A DNA stretch of 64,000 bases from Helichrysum umbraculigerum (Eukaryota; Streptophyta; Magnoliopsida; Asterales; Asteraceae). Position numbers and translations under genes: made by a program. Shown piece after piece: positions 11,729 through 23,900 of this stretch (the stretch's first letter is position 1; each line of letters begins with the position of its first letter). The DNA is taken from NCBI GenBank assembly GCA_949592205.1, contig CATIUR010000004.1, positions 8,745,001 through 8,809,000 on the forward strand, written 5' to 3'. Below the pieces are notes generated by a model. That model saw only the letters and a list, made by a program, of their open reading frames with translations. It searched no databases and was not told the origin of the DNA.

Positions 11729-14700
11729 TAAAGAGATTTCGTCCCCGATATCTAACCTCACTCAATCTGTCTAGTATGATATAATTACATATATCTTAAC
11801 ATACATTTGTCCTCAATAGCAACTTACAGCTATACTTAGACTGTTTGAATTCTTTCCACATGCACATATCCAAATGTACATGCTTCTATCTTTTCCTATG
11901 CACACATACAGTGCATCTATCCAACATCTCTTAGGAACCAATCATCTATCCAATTCCTTTATCACAAATCAGATAAAAGTTTAAAGCACCCAATCACTTT
12001 AACCAACAACAATAAGTGAAACCTAACATCACTTACTAGGTCTACACCACCAGAAATTAGCAACATGCTAAAATCTTTAACCTATTCTCACTGTTCATCA
12101 CTGTTAACAATAAAACAGCAGTAACAATATCACAACAACAGTGATTCTAAAATCCTCATACACATATCCACACTGAAATTTAATCGTTTCAGTTTATAAC
12201 TTACAATCAATCTAATATTCAAATAACTATCTCAAATCTCAACTATCAAAGATTTAAAATTCAATTCTAGGTCAACTTTTCATCCAAAAGTATCATACCT
12301 ATTCTTTTGAACAACATATAATGTTCACATATCACTACAACTATACAAAATCCATTACTTAACAGTAATCCGGATTCATATCACCTTAATAAGCAAAGCA
12401 GATGTCAAACTCAGTAGGTAAAACTACAATTAACAAGTACTTTGCTCAATCAATAAAGCACCAATATCAAACATTACCTACATTCAACCAACCTCTACAT
12501 TGACTTATTTTCATTTGTAACTCCTTTCATTACAATCTAACAATTTTCAACAACTACCATAGCACAAACAATAATCACAACACTAATGATTATATGCTAC
12601 AGTACACCTATCAATACGTAGTATTTACATTCAAAGTCTAACTAACCATCAAGTTAGAATTTACACAACGCTTAAACTGGTGAAACATCAAGTATCTATT
12701 CTTAACAACCAGTTATTTCAATTCAAATTTTAAAATTTCAAATCACTACTTGATTATATCAACTTCTTAATCACAAGCAATTAGAAGTTATTCAATTTTA
12801 ACAGCAATATCACTTAGTACTACATCCTATCAATATAGTAGCTAAGTCGGTCTTAATCAATATTATGATACTACAATTCAAGCATCACAATATCACAATA
12901 TCAAAATGTGTTACTTTCCAACACATTTCCAACAAAATCTATATCAAGTTAATCACATTTAACTGACTTCCACATAACCTATGGCACAATTTCAAGTAAC
13001 TTTCTAAAATGGACACGTACACCTCAATTCCATTTAATTCTATATAATAGGCCATTCAGACTGTTAAAGTCTTTATCAAGCCTTCATATTACTACTAATC
13101 ATCACATATCCATACCACAGGACATGGAACAATTACAAATCAACAACTCTATGTTTCACTATATACTTATCAACTCGTATATAACTTAAACAGTTCAATC
13201 TAAACTGTACAAGAAAAGTTTACTGAAAACAATCATCACCTACTGATTTCAAGGTTTCCCTTACTTCAACACATTCAACTATACACACATACCTAATTTC
13301 TCAAAATATGAACAACTTTCCAATTCATATTCCTCAATTTATCAAACAAGGATCAACTAAACTTTTAACACGATTACATTTTCCAAGTCACAATTACATT
13401 TTCCACAAAATCAAATTAGTCAATTAGGTTTATCATCAAAACCTCTATCAATGACAATTATTATTTACACTGTCACCTTACAGTTTAACTGCCACAGTTC
13501 TATCAACTGATTGTTTTCTTATCCAAACAACTATTAAACAACTTAGCATACTTTCATGCTCAATTTTTCAAAATCACATTACATTTCTTTTATACCAAGT
13601 AGCCTCAACAAGTTCATGTGACACAACATAATATAACAACGGTGATCAGGCGTTGCAAGATTATGTTCTTCACAATCCATTCTCAGGCTACTCTACATTA
13701 TAATTATCCATGTGATTTACTCTTATCTCATATATATTAAATACTTCATGATTTCAAATCAATCAAAATCCATTTAATAGTTTCTAACAGCTGATACATA
13801 CTCAAAATCAGCTTACTACTTACATATTCAACCATTTATGCTGAACAATGTCCTTATTTACTTCAAAATTCAGGACACATCTTAATTAACTATCATCACT
13901 TTGACATATGCTATACTAGCAAGCATCAATGTCACAACAAGCCTACTCAATCAGGTTACTATAAAACATTTCATCTATTAATTCACAATTGATCAGAAAG
14001 ATCTATCACTTCCCAAATCAATTTCACATTTTTATACTCTACGTGTCTCATAAACCTATCCATCCTGGTTAAAATCAAGTGTTTAACTATAGTCTAAACG
14101 TATCATATAGTCACATAAACACATGTTTTCTCAAATAGCAGTCATTCTCAAGTCAAATGACACTACTTTCCTTAACAAGGATTTAAATCACACCTTGTAG
14201 TAATCAACTTATATAATACTATCAATTATTTTGTCTCACCAATATAAACGCTTTTAGGTTCTAACATCAATCTTGTTAAACCTTTAATCCACTCTTTGTC
14301 TACTTACTTAGACACATTTTTGCATTCTCAATTCAATCAGAAATAATTACAACAATGAGCATCTCATTTACCAATTCTATCCTCATGTCAACTTATAGCA
14401 ATCATTAGTTGACTCAAAACTGGGGAATCATAGCAGTCTGACTCAATTAACTTCACAACAAAGCTTACTCAACATAACAGAGTAAACAATTCGAGTTAAT
14501 TTAAATTAACATAGGCTTATCGAAGATTACCTGGCAATCTTAAGCCCACGAGTGTTGAGGAAACATGAAATATACCAATCAGATAATCATGTTCCTCCGT
14601 CTCTGCAATCAAACAACAACTTCACAACTTGTTAAGGGTTAGTACATATCCAACTAATCACTTTCTCACACAATCACTAATCAACTAAACCCACACCCAC

Positions 14701-14772
14701 TGGAATGTTTGACTCAACTCAATCAAAGTTTAGGATTGAACATTCTATCATGCTCAATTCACCCAAACTATT
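11729..14772 (-). other. Non-coding internal domain of the LARD-like element
   Basis: About 3 kb of strongly strand-biased sequence, A/C-rich on plus and T/G-rich on the sense strand. It has no long ORF in any frame and no recognisable gag, protease, RT or integrase motif. Any packaging signal would have to be structural. Confidence 0.8.
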
Positions 14773-14784
14773 GCTCTGATACCA
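14773..14784 (-). other. Primer binding site (initiator Met tRNA)
   Basis: TGGTATCAGAGC on the minus strand, 3 nt after the 5' LTR, is the canonical plant iMet PBS. Confidence 0.92.
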
Positions 14785-14787
14785 ACT

Positions 14788-16845
14788 TATAACACCCCTC
14801 GTTTCATTATAAACAATCAGTATAATAATGGCGACTCGGAAGCGTATATTTAAAACATACTGTCAATGTCAATCAAAATGTCAATAAACTTTTTCAAATC
14901 AAATTACATGACATTTCAACAAACTCGGTGTTATATAATTCAAAGCATTATTTTAGTTATTAAAATAACATCAGAGTAACAGCCTGTCAAACATTCCATC
15001 CAGTCCAACAATTTCCTGCCCTGCCCAATATGTCCCATCTATTTTAACCTGCAGGAAGAACTGTGGTGGGGTTAGCATAAAGCTAAGTGAATGAAACTAT
15101 AAGCAACAGTACAACCTAGCATAACAATCTGTTTACATCAAATAACAATAAACAGAAATCAATCAGCCAATCATTTAATCAAGCAACTTCCAATCAAGCG
15201 TTATCAATCGTCATGAGGACCGGTGGCTCCTGAGACACCCTAATACCGGTTTGGTACTCAAGGAACTCTTATCAATCATCTGTATTGGCCTATACAGAAT
15301 TACCGATAACCAGTTGTTAATCACACACGACCTAGATCTCTAAACCAACATTTCAAGTTTCAAGATCTCCTTTCGTCTACAATAACAACCAAGTCCAACT
15401 GTCAAGTCAAGTTGACCTCAGAATCTTACATACTAGCTCAAACAGCCAAGTAAGCAAACCACCAAACTAACATGGCAAAATATCTCAACAGATGCATCAT
15501 ATCAAAGTAATACTATAAATTACTTGTTGTAAATCAAATCATTACAACTAAATCACACTGAAGTTACAGATCCACTCACCAAGTACCTCAGTGATCCACT
15601 CAGTAGTCTAATATCACTGAGTCTTCTGTGTATCTGAAAACATCACAGATTAACACAAGTTAGTAACTTGTCTCAACTGATAATACTTAGGTAATTAACA
15701 TTGTTACACAATCATAACATAATTACATGTATCAGGTGATCCCTAAGATCACAGCAAACAAAGATTCAATTCGGAACAAAATCAAAAAGTCCCGAAATAA
15801 GGTTCAAAAACTATAAAATGCCATTTTCGACCCCTAAACGATCCCGAATGGCTAAAAACCACCTAGACTCTTAGAATAGAGCTTTGATCAGTGGGCCGTT
15901 TTCGAGTGACCATGTAAATTTCAGCCCAATCCAAGTTAATAAATTTGTCACTCAGTCGCGACCCTGAAAAGACTTACGCACTTTTAAAATTTACAACCCA
16001 TCTTTTAGCATAGGATCCGCCGGATCCCCACACAGTCAATTGAATCCGGCGGATTCAAGCCGGATTCCCTTGAATCCGCCGGATTCCCTTATTTTCACCT
16101 GAATCCGCCGGATTCTCTTGAATCCGACCGGATTCCCTAATTTTTACTCGAATCCGCCGGATTCAATTGAATCCGCCGGATTCCACCTTCGTTCCAGCCG
16201 ACCTGCAACTGTTCAAAACCCTAACTTGCGATTTTAATACCCAAATCACCCAAACTCGATTTCTAACTGTTTTAAACACCTAATAACTTCACATAATCAA
16301 TATGCAACAGTTATAACGAAGTTCTAACATCAAATTCATGTTTTTCAATCCAAATCAATCAATTCAAAACTTATAAACTATTTGATTCAATTCAAACTTA
16401 CCTCTCAATTGAAGAACACTGAATTGAAAGATAATAATGGTGAAACTAGAAACAATCATAGCTCCAATTCGTAGGTTTCAAGTTTCTGATTTGGATTTCA
16501 TAAGGTTTCTGTGAGTTTTGAAGTTTCTAATGAACTTTCCTAAAGAGGAAAGTGATATATATAAGTCGGCCTAACAAACCGCCTTCAATTATACGGGTAT
16601 AATTTAATACCCCATCTCAATCTATTGCCTGGAACCCGAAAACCATTTGCGAGTCCAAACATTTTATTGCACCGTCAACTATATTAATTTACAACAATTA
16701 ATAATTCACTTATCACATTGGAATATTCGACTCCTATTCCAATTATTTCAACTAATTCCAACAATATTATTTCCAAACACATTTAAATACTTATTTAAAT
16801 CACGAAATAATATAAACTAACTAGGTCCATTTCGAGGATGTTACA
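14788..16845 (-). mobile_element. 5' LTR of the LARD-like element
   Basis: 2058 bp, colinear with the other LTR. The 11-bp difference in length lies entirely in the hairpin tract (16013-16181), where one unit has become GAATCC-GGC-GGATTC followed by an extra half unit. Confidence 0.92.
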
Positions 16846-16857
16846 AATAACCTTCAC

Positions 16858-17020
16858 TTGATTGTACCCACCTCTAGCTCGGAAGCTATCCGGTAACATG
16901 TACAATCAATTCATGTCATAACACTTCACAAGTAACATTTTAAACAAATAAATCACAATTAACTTCACATGGTTGTATGATCCTCTTACTCGGAAGTAAT
17001 CCGGAAACACACACAACCAT
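16858..17020. repeat. Cruciform-like units 2 and 3 of LTR A
   Basis: Unit 2 has outer arms TTGATTGTAC/GTACAATCAA and inner hairpin TAGC-TCGGAA-GCTA. Unit 3 has outer arms ATGGTTGT/ACAACCAT and inner hairpin TTAC-TCGGAA-GTAA. The loop TCGGAA and the following TCCGG are constant while both stems differ in paired fashion. Confidence 0.85.
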
Positions 17021-20000
17021 TTACTTGATTAAATCCTTATATAACTCACCTTAGTCTTGAATTGATGATTCACAACGTACAACCAAAAGTAACAATTCCA
17101 ACTTCTTATCACCTATACATATATCACATAACATATTCAATTTCAAGGAAATCATAATTCTAAACTAATAACCACTCTTAAACCTTCCCCCACTTTGATT
17201 AACCTAAGTGATTCATTAACACTTTCACTTAAATCATGTTCTAACATAGTTCTCATACTCTAATTGCATCATAGATCACACTTTTAACTAATTAACACTA
17301 ATTCATACATATTTAACCAAAACCCCATGTTTACTCAATAACACCTATAACAATTTAATCATAATCAAGGTGTAATTTCATCTTATACTAACTCAATAAC
17401 ACTAATAAACAATGATTCTAGCAAATTGAAACCCTAATTTCGTATTAATTTTACTAATTAATCATAACCCCATGGAAACCCATTAAAATCCTAAAAACTA
17501 GGTTAAAACCTTAAGAAATCAATACTTACAATGATTGAATGGAAGAAGGAGATGATTTCTAGCTTGAAGTTGAAGATTTGATCAAGTTAAGATTTGAGAG
17601 AAAGGTTTCTGCGTTTTTTCTTAGCTTCTGAGAAAGTTACTGGAACATTTTAGAATTAAGGAAATAAACACAGGCAGCTCATGTATCTATCTACATATTT
17701 ATTTTATTTCCTTTAAGACTTACAGTCTGGAACTGGGAAACCGTCTTACGTTTTTCACTATATCTTATTATTTACACAATATTACTTTATAATAAAATTA
17801 TATCCGCGTACAATATTAAATTCCTGATAAAATTGGTCTGTTACACAATTAGGTTATATTACATATATACTAATTATGTATACATGGATTCTATTTCATC
17901 TACTTTCAGGTAATGGCAGGCCCTGGAAAAGGTGTTTTGAAAAGGAAAAATTTTGGTTTTCAGAATTCAAGTACAAAGCATCATGTTCCACAATCTCGTC
18001 ATTCAAGTAGTAGCCCGGATATTCAACCACCTCACAAGTCAAGTAAGTCACGTAAGATTTCTAATTTTCCACGATCTCGTCTGTGACACCCGGTAAAAAA
18101 GGGCAAATTTTCGCTCCCAAATTTAATAACGTTTAAAAACGTTACACAAATAATACGTACGTACAATTCATAACCGAAGATCAAACAAAACTCGAATACC
18201 ATTTTAGTAACTTAAAACATATCATTTTGAGTAAAACTCTCATTTAAAAATATCGAGTTTTAAAACGTTATCGAAACGTATTATAAATAACGTTATACGA
18301 TTAAACGAACGACTAAACGATCGGGTAAACGAATACGGGTATAATACCATCAATTGGGAGACAAGATTTAATAACCTCACCTCCCCTTTTTGACCCCATA
18401 AATTCACCCTACATGATCCACCATTTATGGATCATGCTTCCCATTTGACTACAAACACTACATCATCACCATCATTCTTTCATTTTCCCCATTCAACTTC
18501 TCTCTCTTTTTCTCCCTCTCCCAAACATTTTTCCCCAGCCCCCAAGGCTGTCACCACCATCCACCATCATCAACCATAAGCCACCACCAAGAAATTGAAG
18601 AAAATCGAAGACAAACTTAAGAAAACGAAGCTAGCCACTTTCTCATCTCATTTCCGGTTTAGATCTTCACATCTTTGTAAGAAACCCTTTCTTTTTCCCT
18701 TAGTTTTACTTGGATCATGTCTATTTACACTTATACATGTCCACTTAACAATAATCATGTCCAAAACGAGAGTTAAAATGCGTTTTTGAAACTTAGAAAG
18801 CCTCACAGTCTGCTGGACAGAATTTATAAACAACTTCACCTAATTATTACGAACTCAGTACTTAACTAAAATGAACGTTTCTTAAGCTTAAAATCAAGTT
18901 CGGGATGTTGGATTTCCAAAGACACCGATTTCGTAACATTTCGACTCCGTTTACTATTTTAATTATATCCGTTAAGGCGCGCGTTACTGTTCTGGTGGAC
19001 AGAAACTGTCGCCTCCTTTCCGACACCATAACTTGAGTTCTAGACTCAAAAACGTATGAGACCACTTAGAAAATCTTGATAATTTTGTCCTCCACAACTT
19101 CCGTTTAGACATCGTCACCTAGAAATGCACCGTTTTGTACAGAAAATAGCATCTGTGAGTGAGGTGCAAATCTGGCCGAAAATAGAACATAGTTACTTGT
19201 GATTTTTGTTAAGCTATTAAGATGGACACTATAAGTATGGAAAAATTTACAAAATATTAGAGATATAGATGGTTAAGTGTGATTTTTGTTGAGAATGGTT
19301 TTAGCCTAAAAAGAGGTAAAAAGTGTCGAAATCGATAGGCGAAACGAGTTGATAAAACCGAATACACAATCTAGGGACCGTTTTTGCAATTTTAATGAAA
19401 ACGACACTTCGGGACAAACACGAAACATAAAGATAATTTTCCCGAGCCTTAGAAACATATTTAAGGCTACTCAAAAAGTTTCGGTTCAAACCGAGCTCGT
19501 TTGACCACAAACCCAAACTTAAAAACTTGCGACATAACTTTTGTATATATTCGCGAAATGACAACCAAATTATATACGATATAACTTGTACATTTTATAC
19601 AAATATAATATTTTCAAAGTATACAACGAAACGGACATAATAATAACATCTTTTTGGAAATTATTATTACAAAAATTATCACCAACGAATCGTGCATATT
19701 TTAACTCAAAACAATTAAATCATTGGTGTACTTTGACAAATCGTCAAATACTCCTTTTAATACATCTCTTACGTTTAGGACGATAGGAGGTTACGGATGG
19801 ATATTACTTGCGGTTAGGAACGCTAGCACCCACAGGTGAGTTCATAGCCCCTTTTTACTATGTTTTGAACTGTTTTGGGGGAGATACATGCTCGGTTTTA
19901 CAAACCGCTTAAACTTTGATTTGTAACTGTTTGAACTATGTTTTACGAACTACTTTATTCCTGAACTATGAACTATTTGATTTCTGTTTTATGAATTACT

Positions 20001-20374
20001 ACGAAACACTTGAACTTTGTTTAGAACTATGTGAACTCTGATTAGAACTTCATGAACTCTGCTTTGAACTATGTGACTCTGTTTTGAACTATGTGAACTA
20101 TGACTTGAATTATTTGAACTCCGTTCTATGAACTATTTTGTACTGTACTCTGAACTGTTTTTGAGATAACTATGATAACCACGATAACTACGACAACTAC
20201 GATTTGAACTTTGGTTAAATCTTGGGCATAGGAACTTGAACCAGGTTGCGAACACTTTTATACTAGAGGTATAAACTATTTATAAAACCTTTGTAGACGA
20301 TATACAAATTGTGTTTATGAAATAACTTTTTCATACTACAAACTATGGTAAACATATTAAACTTTGTTTGATAT

Positions 20375-20697
20375 ACCGGAGAACGACCGGTAAACTGATT
20401 TTGTTTCACTGGAGAACGACTAGCACGTGTTCGCCGGAGAACGACCGGTAGTGTTTTACCGGAGAACGACCGGTAAACTGATTTTGTTTCACTGGAGAAC
20501 GACCAGCACGTGTTCGCCGGAGAACGACCGGTAGTGTTTTACCGGAGAACGACCGGTACTGTGTTTTGCTGGAGAACGACTAGCAGAGTTTTAGGCCAGA
20601 GAATGACTGGTTGAATTAGACGGGAGAATGACCCGTACGTATTAAACCGGAGAACGACCGGTACTGTTTTGGAAAAATGCTGGAGGACGACCAGCAA
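20375..20697 (+). repeat. Array of 12 covarying hairpins in LTR C
   Basis: Twelve units share the loop AGAACGA (variants AGAATGA, AGGACGA) while stems vary with pairing kept: ACCGG/CCGGT, GCCGG/CCGGT, ACTGG/CCAGC, GCTGG/CCAGC, GCTGG/CTAGC, GCCAG/CTGGT, ACGGG/CCCGT. Two consecutive three-unit blocks are near-identical, so the array also grows by duplication. Confidence 0.93.
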
Positions 20698-20714
20698 CGT
20701 ATTTTCAACTACGT

Positions 20715-20935
20715 TTTGGGTAACATCCCACTTAAACCGTAACTTTGGGCAGACATCCCAACTAAACTGTATTTTTTGGCAGACATCCCAACTAAACTGT
20801 ATTTTGGGCAGACATCCCAACTAAACGATATTTTGAAATAGGATACCGACTTTCCTACAATTACTTTGAGATAGGTTACATACTTTCCTACGAACTCATT
20901 TGGTTAGGATACTTACCCTCCTATAAACATTATAT
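20715..20935 (+). repeat. Two further hairpin series in LTR C
   Basis: Four units of type TTGGG-CAGACAT-CCCAA, the first with loop TAACAT, are followed by three looser units with arms TAGGA/TCCTA or TAGG/CCTA around an A/C/T-rich loop. Confidence 0.8.
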
Positions 20936-23900
20936 TAAGATACGAACTTTTCTACGATAACAACTATGGTTAAACTTCGGTCTTAGAACTGACAACTTTG
21001 AAAACTTCGACAACTTCGAAAACTTGAACTAAACTATGATTTGAACTCCGATTTGAACTACGTTTTAAGTTATGATCTTTACTACGATTCCAACTACGAT
21101 TGTTATACTATGTTTTTAACTATGATTATAACTGCAAAAAAAACCCTATGAACTCACCAACATTATTGTTGACCCATTTTAGCATGTATTCTCAGGTACA
21201 AGAAGATAATAAGATTGACCTCAGGATCCTAGCTCGATTTACTCACTGTACCTCTGCGCAATGATTACCGGATTAGTCACGCCCTGACCCGAGTCGCTTC
21301 CGCAACAGTGAAATTGGGGGTGTGACATCGTCACTCAAGTAGTAGCCCGGATGCTCAACCACCTCGCAAGTCAAGTAAGTCAGGTAAGATTCCTGATTTT
21401 CCAAGATCTCGTCACTCAAGTTGTAGCCTTGATGCTCAACCACCTCGCAAGTCAAGTAGGTCATGTAAGATTCCTGATATCCCACAATCTTGTCATTCAA
21501 GTAGTAGCCCGGATATTCAACCACCCTGTAAGTCAAATAGGGTAAGTAGGAATCTTGATGTTCCTCAAGAAAAGTCACATCGTCAGGGGTTACGGTTGCA
21601 AGATGAAGAGTTGCAAATGGAGAATACGGACCTTGAGGAAGATCATCTAGAAGAGGATGATGAAATTGATTCTCAGCAAAATGAGACATACACGAGTGAT
21701 ACTATTCATGAAGAGAACATTGATTCAACTTCATACGGTATAATTGTAATTGTATTCTGGTATCTGTTACATAGTTGAATTTAATTAAATGTATAACCAA
21801 TCATTTTTTCTGTGAATCTATTATATAGGTACATCTGGTACTCGGAAAGAATCTAGAGCACTTAGTGGAGCCAGAAAGAGGCGTTCAGATAACGAAAAAT
21901 TTGTTTTTCAAGTTGATGAATTTGCCGGACGCATAGTCGGGGATGATAGCCAACATTTTATTACCAAGGGTGGATGTCTAACACGTAAATATGCAAAATT
22001 TGATGGTACAACTTGGAAAAAGCAACCACCTTTGATAAAGACAGAAATCATTACGAAGTGCACGGTAAAGCAACCACCCTTGTTAGAGACATATATCTTA
22101 TATCTTATTTAATCGCTATATAATGATCATAATTTATCAGGAAAATTCAACTTATGATCCTAATTATCGGTCAATGATAAGTGCTATACAAACACAATTA
22201 GCTTCCTCACATAAGAATAAACAGTGGAAATATCACCTTCATTACAAAAAGTTCCTTTCTAAAGACGAGGTTGTAAGGAATAAGCTTAATGGTATAGATC
22301 CCTCTGACTGGAAAGATTTATGTGAAAGGTTTGCAAGCGAGGCTTTTCAGGTTATAAACTCACTTCTTTATCTGAATTTTGTATTGTTTTTCATTATAAC
22401 AAAACTGTCAAATAAAAATCATTTTTAATCATTTAACCTTGCACAGATGGTAAGCCTTAAAAATCAGACAAACCGATCATGTCAAAAAGTTCCACCCGCT
22501 GTTGGCACACTTTCAATTGCACATATAGTAGATAAGGTGAGTAACTATTCGAAACTTGAACAATTAACTTATTGTTTATTCGTTTAAGGTGTATTATGTT
22601 CTTACTGGAACAGAAAAGGAGAGCCAAGGAAGAAGTATCAGCAATTGAACAATACAGAATTGGTCATTTCTCAATAAAGCGAAAAAAATGGTGAACGAGG
22701 AAGCTGAGAAAATATTGGTAACTCTACTACTTCTGACTTAACATTTGATTGTGAATAATTCGTGTATACATGGTAGTACAAGAATAACACTTATCTGTTT
22801 GTGAACCTGGCTTGTTACAAGTATACTGATAAGAATATATTAATGTTGAACATCTTAGTTTGTGGTTTCTTATTGGCTTTATGTAGATCAAGAAAAAGCC
22901 AATCCAGACTTGGTCCGAACAAGGCTAATATAGTACATGCTAGTTATTAGTTTCTTATTGCTATTCAGAAGTTAATTAGCCTTAGGCCCATGCCGGCTAT
23001 TCCTGACTTGGACTTTGAACCCGTAATATATTTTAACCATTAAGTATTTTGATCTACAGAAAGAATTAACGGATGAGCAGGCTACTACTTCTTGTTCAGC
23101 AGCAGAAATTTGCTTGAAAAAACTAGGCCGGATTCCGGGACATATAAGAGGGCGTTCTGCTTCAACCAAAGACACCATAAGAAACTTACAAACACAATTG
23201 GAATTAGAGAAAGAAAAATAGAAAAGCTTAGAAGTAGAAGTTCATGAAATCAAGGAGAAGTTTAGTAAATTTGAGGAGGAGCAAGACAAGAGAATGGAAC
23301 TCATGGTGGAAAAATTAATGATGGAAAATTGTCACATCTATCTGGCTTCCAATCTCAAGTAAATGTAAGTTAACATCATATATGTCATTAAATATAAACT
23401 TACATTTTAATGATCTATATAATATTGCTTTTTTTTTACCATTCATTTCTTATGTGTTTTGTAGTGATTCATTTGAAGGAGTATTTGTGATACGAAGAAG
23501 TTTTGATGGAAACAATTGAGGGGAATACAATTCGAGATATGGATGTTTCTAGCTCGTGATTGCTTCAAAGATACAGTTCAAACTTAAGAGTGCTATGTTT
23601 TTTTTTATTTGTGGTTATGTCAAGTGATTTCTAATTAGTTGACTAATAAGCATGTTATTGGTTATTTTGGATGCATGAATCTTAGCTTTATTGAATCTTA
23701 TCTTTATTAAATCTTACTTCTATATAATGAAATGTGTGTTCTAGCTTCGAAGTAATATCGTATTCCTGATTTTTATTGTATCACAGTAACAAATATTATG
23801 TGAAAAAGTAGCTGGAAAATCCTTTCAGTAGTGACCAGATTTTTGGTCACTGGTGAGAAGTTCTTGGTGACTAGTTCTAGCTTGGTCACTCTATACCAAA

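Larger units (their letters stand above)
9669..16845 (-). mobile_element. Complete non-autonomous LTR retrotransposon (LARD-like), 7.2 kb
   Basis: Two LTRs (2047 and 2058 bp) flank a 3072-bp internal region and the whole is bordered by a perfect TSD AATAA (9664-9668, 16846-16850). On the minus strand the 5' LTR is followed after 3 nt by TGGTATCAGAGC, complementary to initiator-Met tRNA. A polypurine tract lies just before the 3' LTR. The internal region has no ORF of note and no gag-pol similarity, which fits a large retrotransposon derivative mobilised in trans, probably by a Ty3/gypsy partner. I counted 15 substitutions plus one 11-bp indel between the LTRs (about 0.7%), so insertion was recent. 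Confidence 0.92.
8350..17845 (-). mobile_element. Solo LTR A (about 2.3 kb) interrupted by the 7.2-kb LARD
   Basis: Perfect TSD CAATT lies at 8345-8349 and 17846-17850. Read on the minus strand it begins TGTAACAGACC and ends CGGGGCGTTTCA (TG..CA). The complete element at 9669-16845 sits inside it. In sense order it has a strong donor ATTGTAAGT (GT at 17529-17528), a cruciform-like repeated unit (9581-9628, 16858-17020), a hairpin tract (8493-8640), and an acceptor CATGTTTTAG (AG at 9427-9426). The acceptor therefore precedes the 8493-8640 tract, so in this LTR the cruciform units lie inside the predicted intron and the GAATCC tract lies after it. Internal region and second LTR are absent. Confidence 0.9.
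18082..21327 (+). mobile_element. Solo LTR C (3246 bp) in the CACTA gene
   Basis: Perfect TSD TCGTC lies at 18077-18081 and 21328-21332. It begins TGTGACACCCGG and ends GGGGGTGTGACA. In sense order it has a CT-rich leader (18470-18600), donor ATCTTTGTAAG (GT at 18677), a low-complexity GAACTATG stretch (19860-20200), three kinds of hairpin repeats (20375-20935) and acceptor GTATTCTCAG (AG at 21194-21195). Short ORFs inside are not supported as genes. Confidence 0.93.
17913..23361 (+). pseudogene. CACTA accessory transposase-like gene (plant Transposase_24 type), decayed
   Basis: Exons I can place are 17913-18081 joined after removal of LTR C to 21333-21737, then 21829-22064, 22141-22350, 22447-22536, 22614-22717 and 23059-23361, with GT-AG junctions in matching phase. 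The N-terminus has four 27-residue repeats (HSSSSPDIQPPHKSSKS type), then an acidic stretch. The middle part (SGARKRRSDNEKF.., NPYR-like DPNYRS.., KNQTNRSCQKVPP-AVGT) resembles the En/Spm-associated PF03004 family. The C-terminus is a charged coiled coil. Damage: LTR C sits in the second 27-aa repeat, a one-base deletion in the 22614 exon breaks the reading frame near HFS, and an in-frame TAG follows ELEKEK in the last exon. The family is often called TnpA-like or of unknown function; any DNA-binding role is inferred. Confidence 0.75.

Noticed and set aside
18595..19786. Several 60-90-codon frames in LTR C
   Set aside because: They overlap on both strands, lack family features, and lie in the LTR leader and predicted intron.
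20375..20697. Regularly spaced palindromic repeats resembling a CRISPR array
   Set aside because: Units vary in their stems, spacers are partly repeated, there are no cas genes, and the tract lies inside a plant LTR with its own target duplication.
21273..21689. 138-codon open frame on the minus strand with repeated motifs
   Set aside because: It is the antisense of the 81-bp coding repeats of the CACTA gene and crosses the LTR C border.
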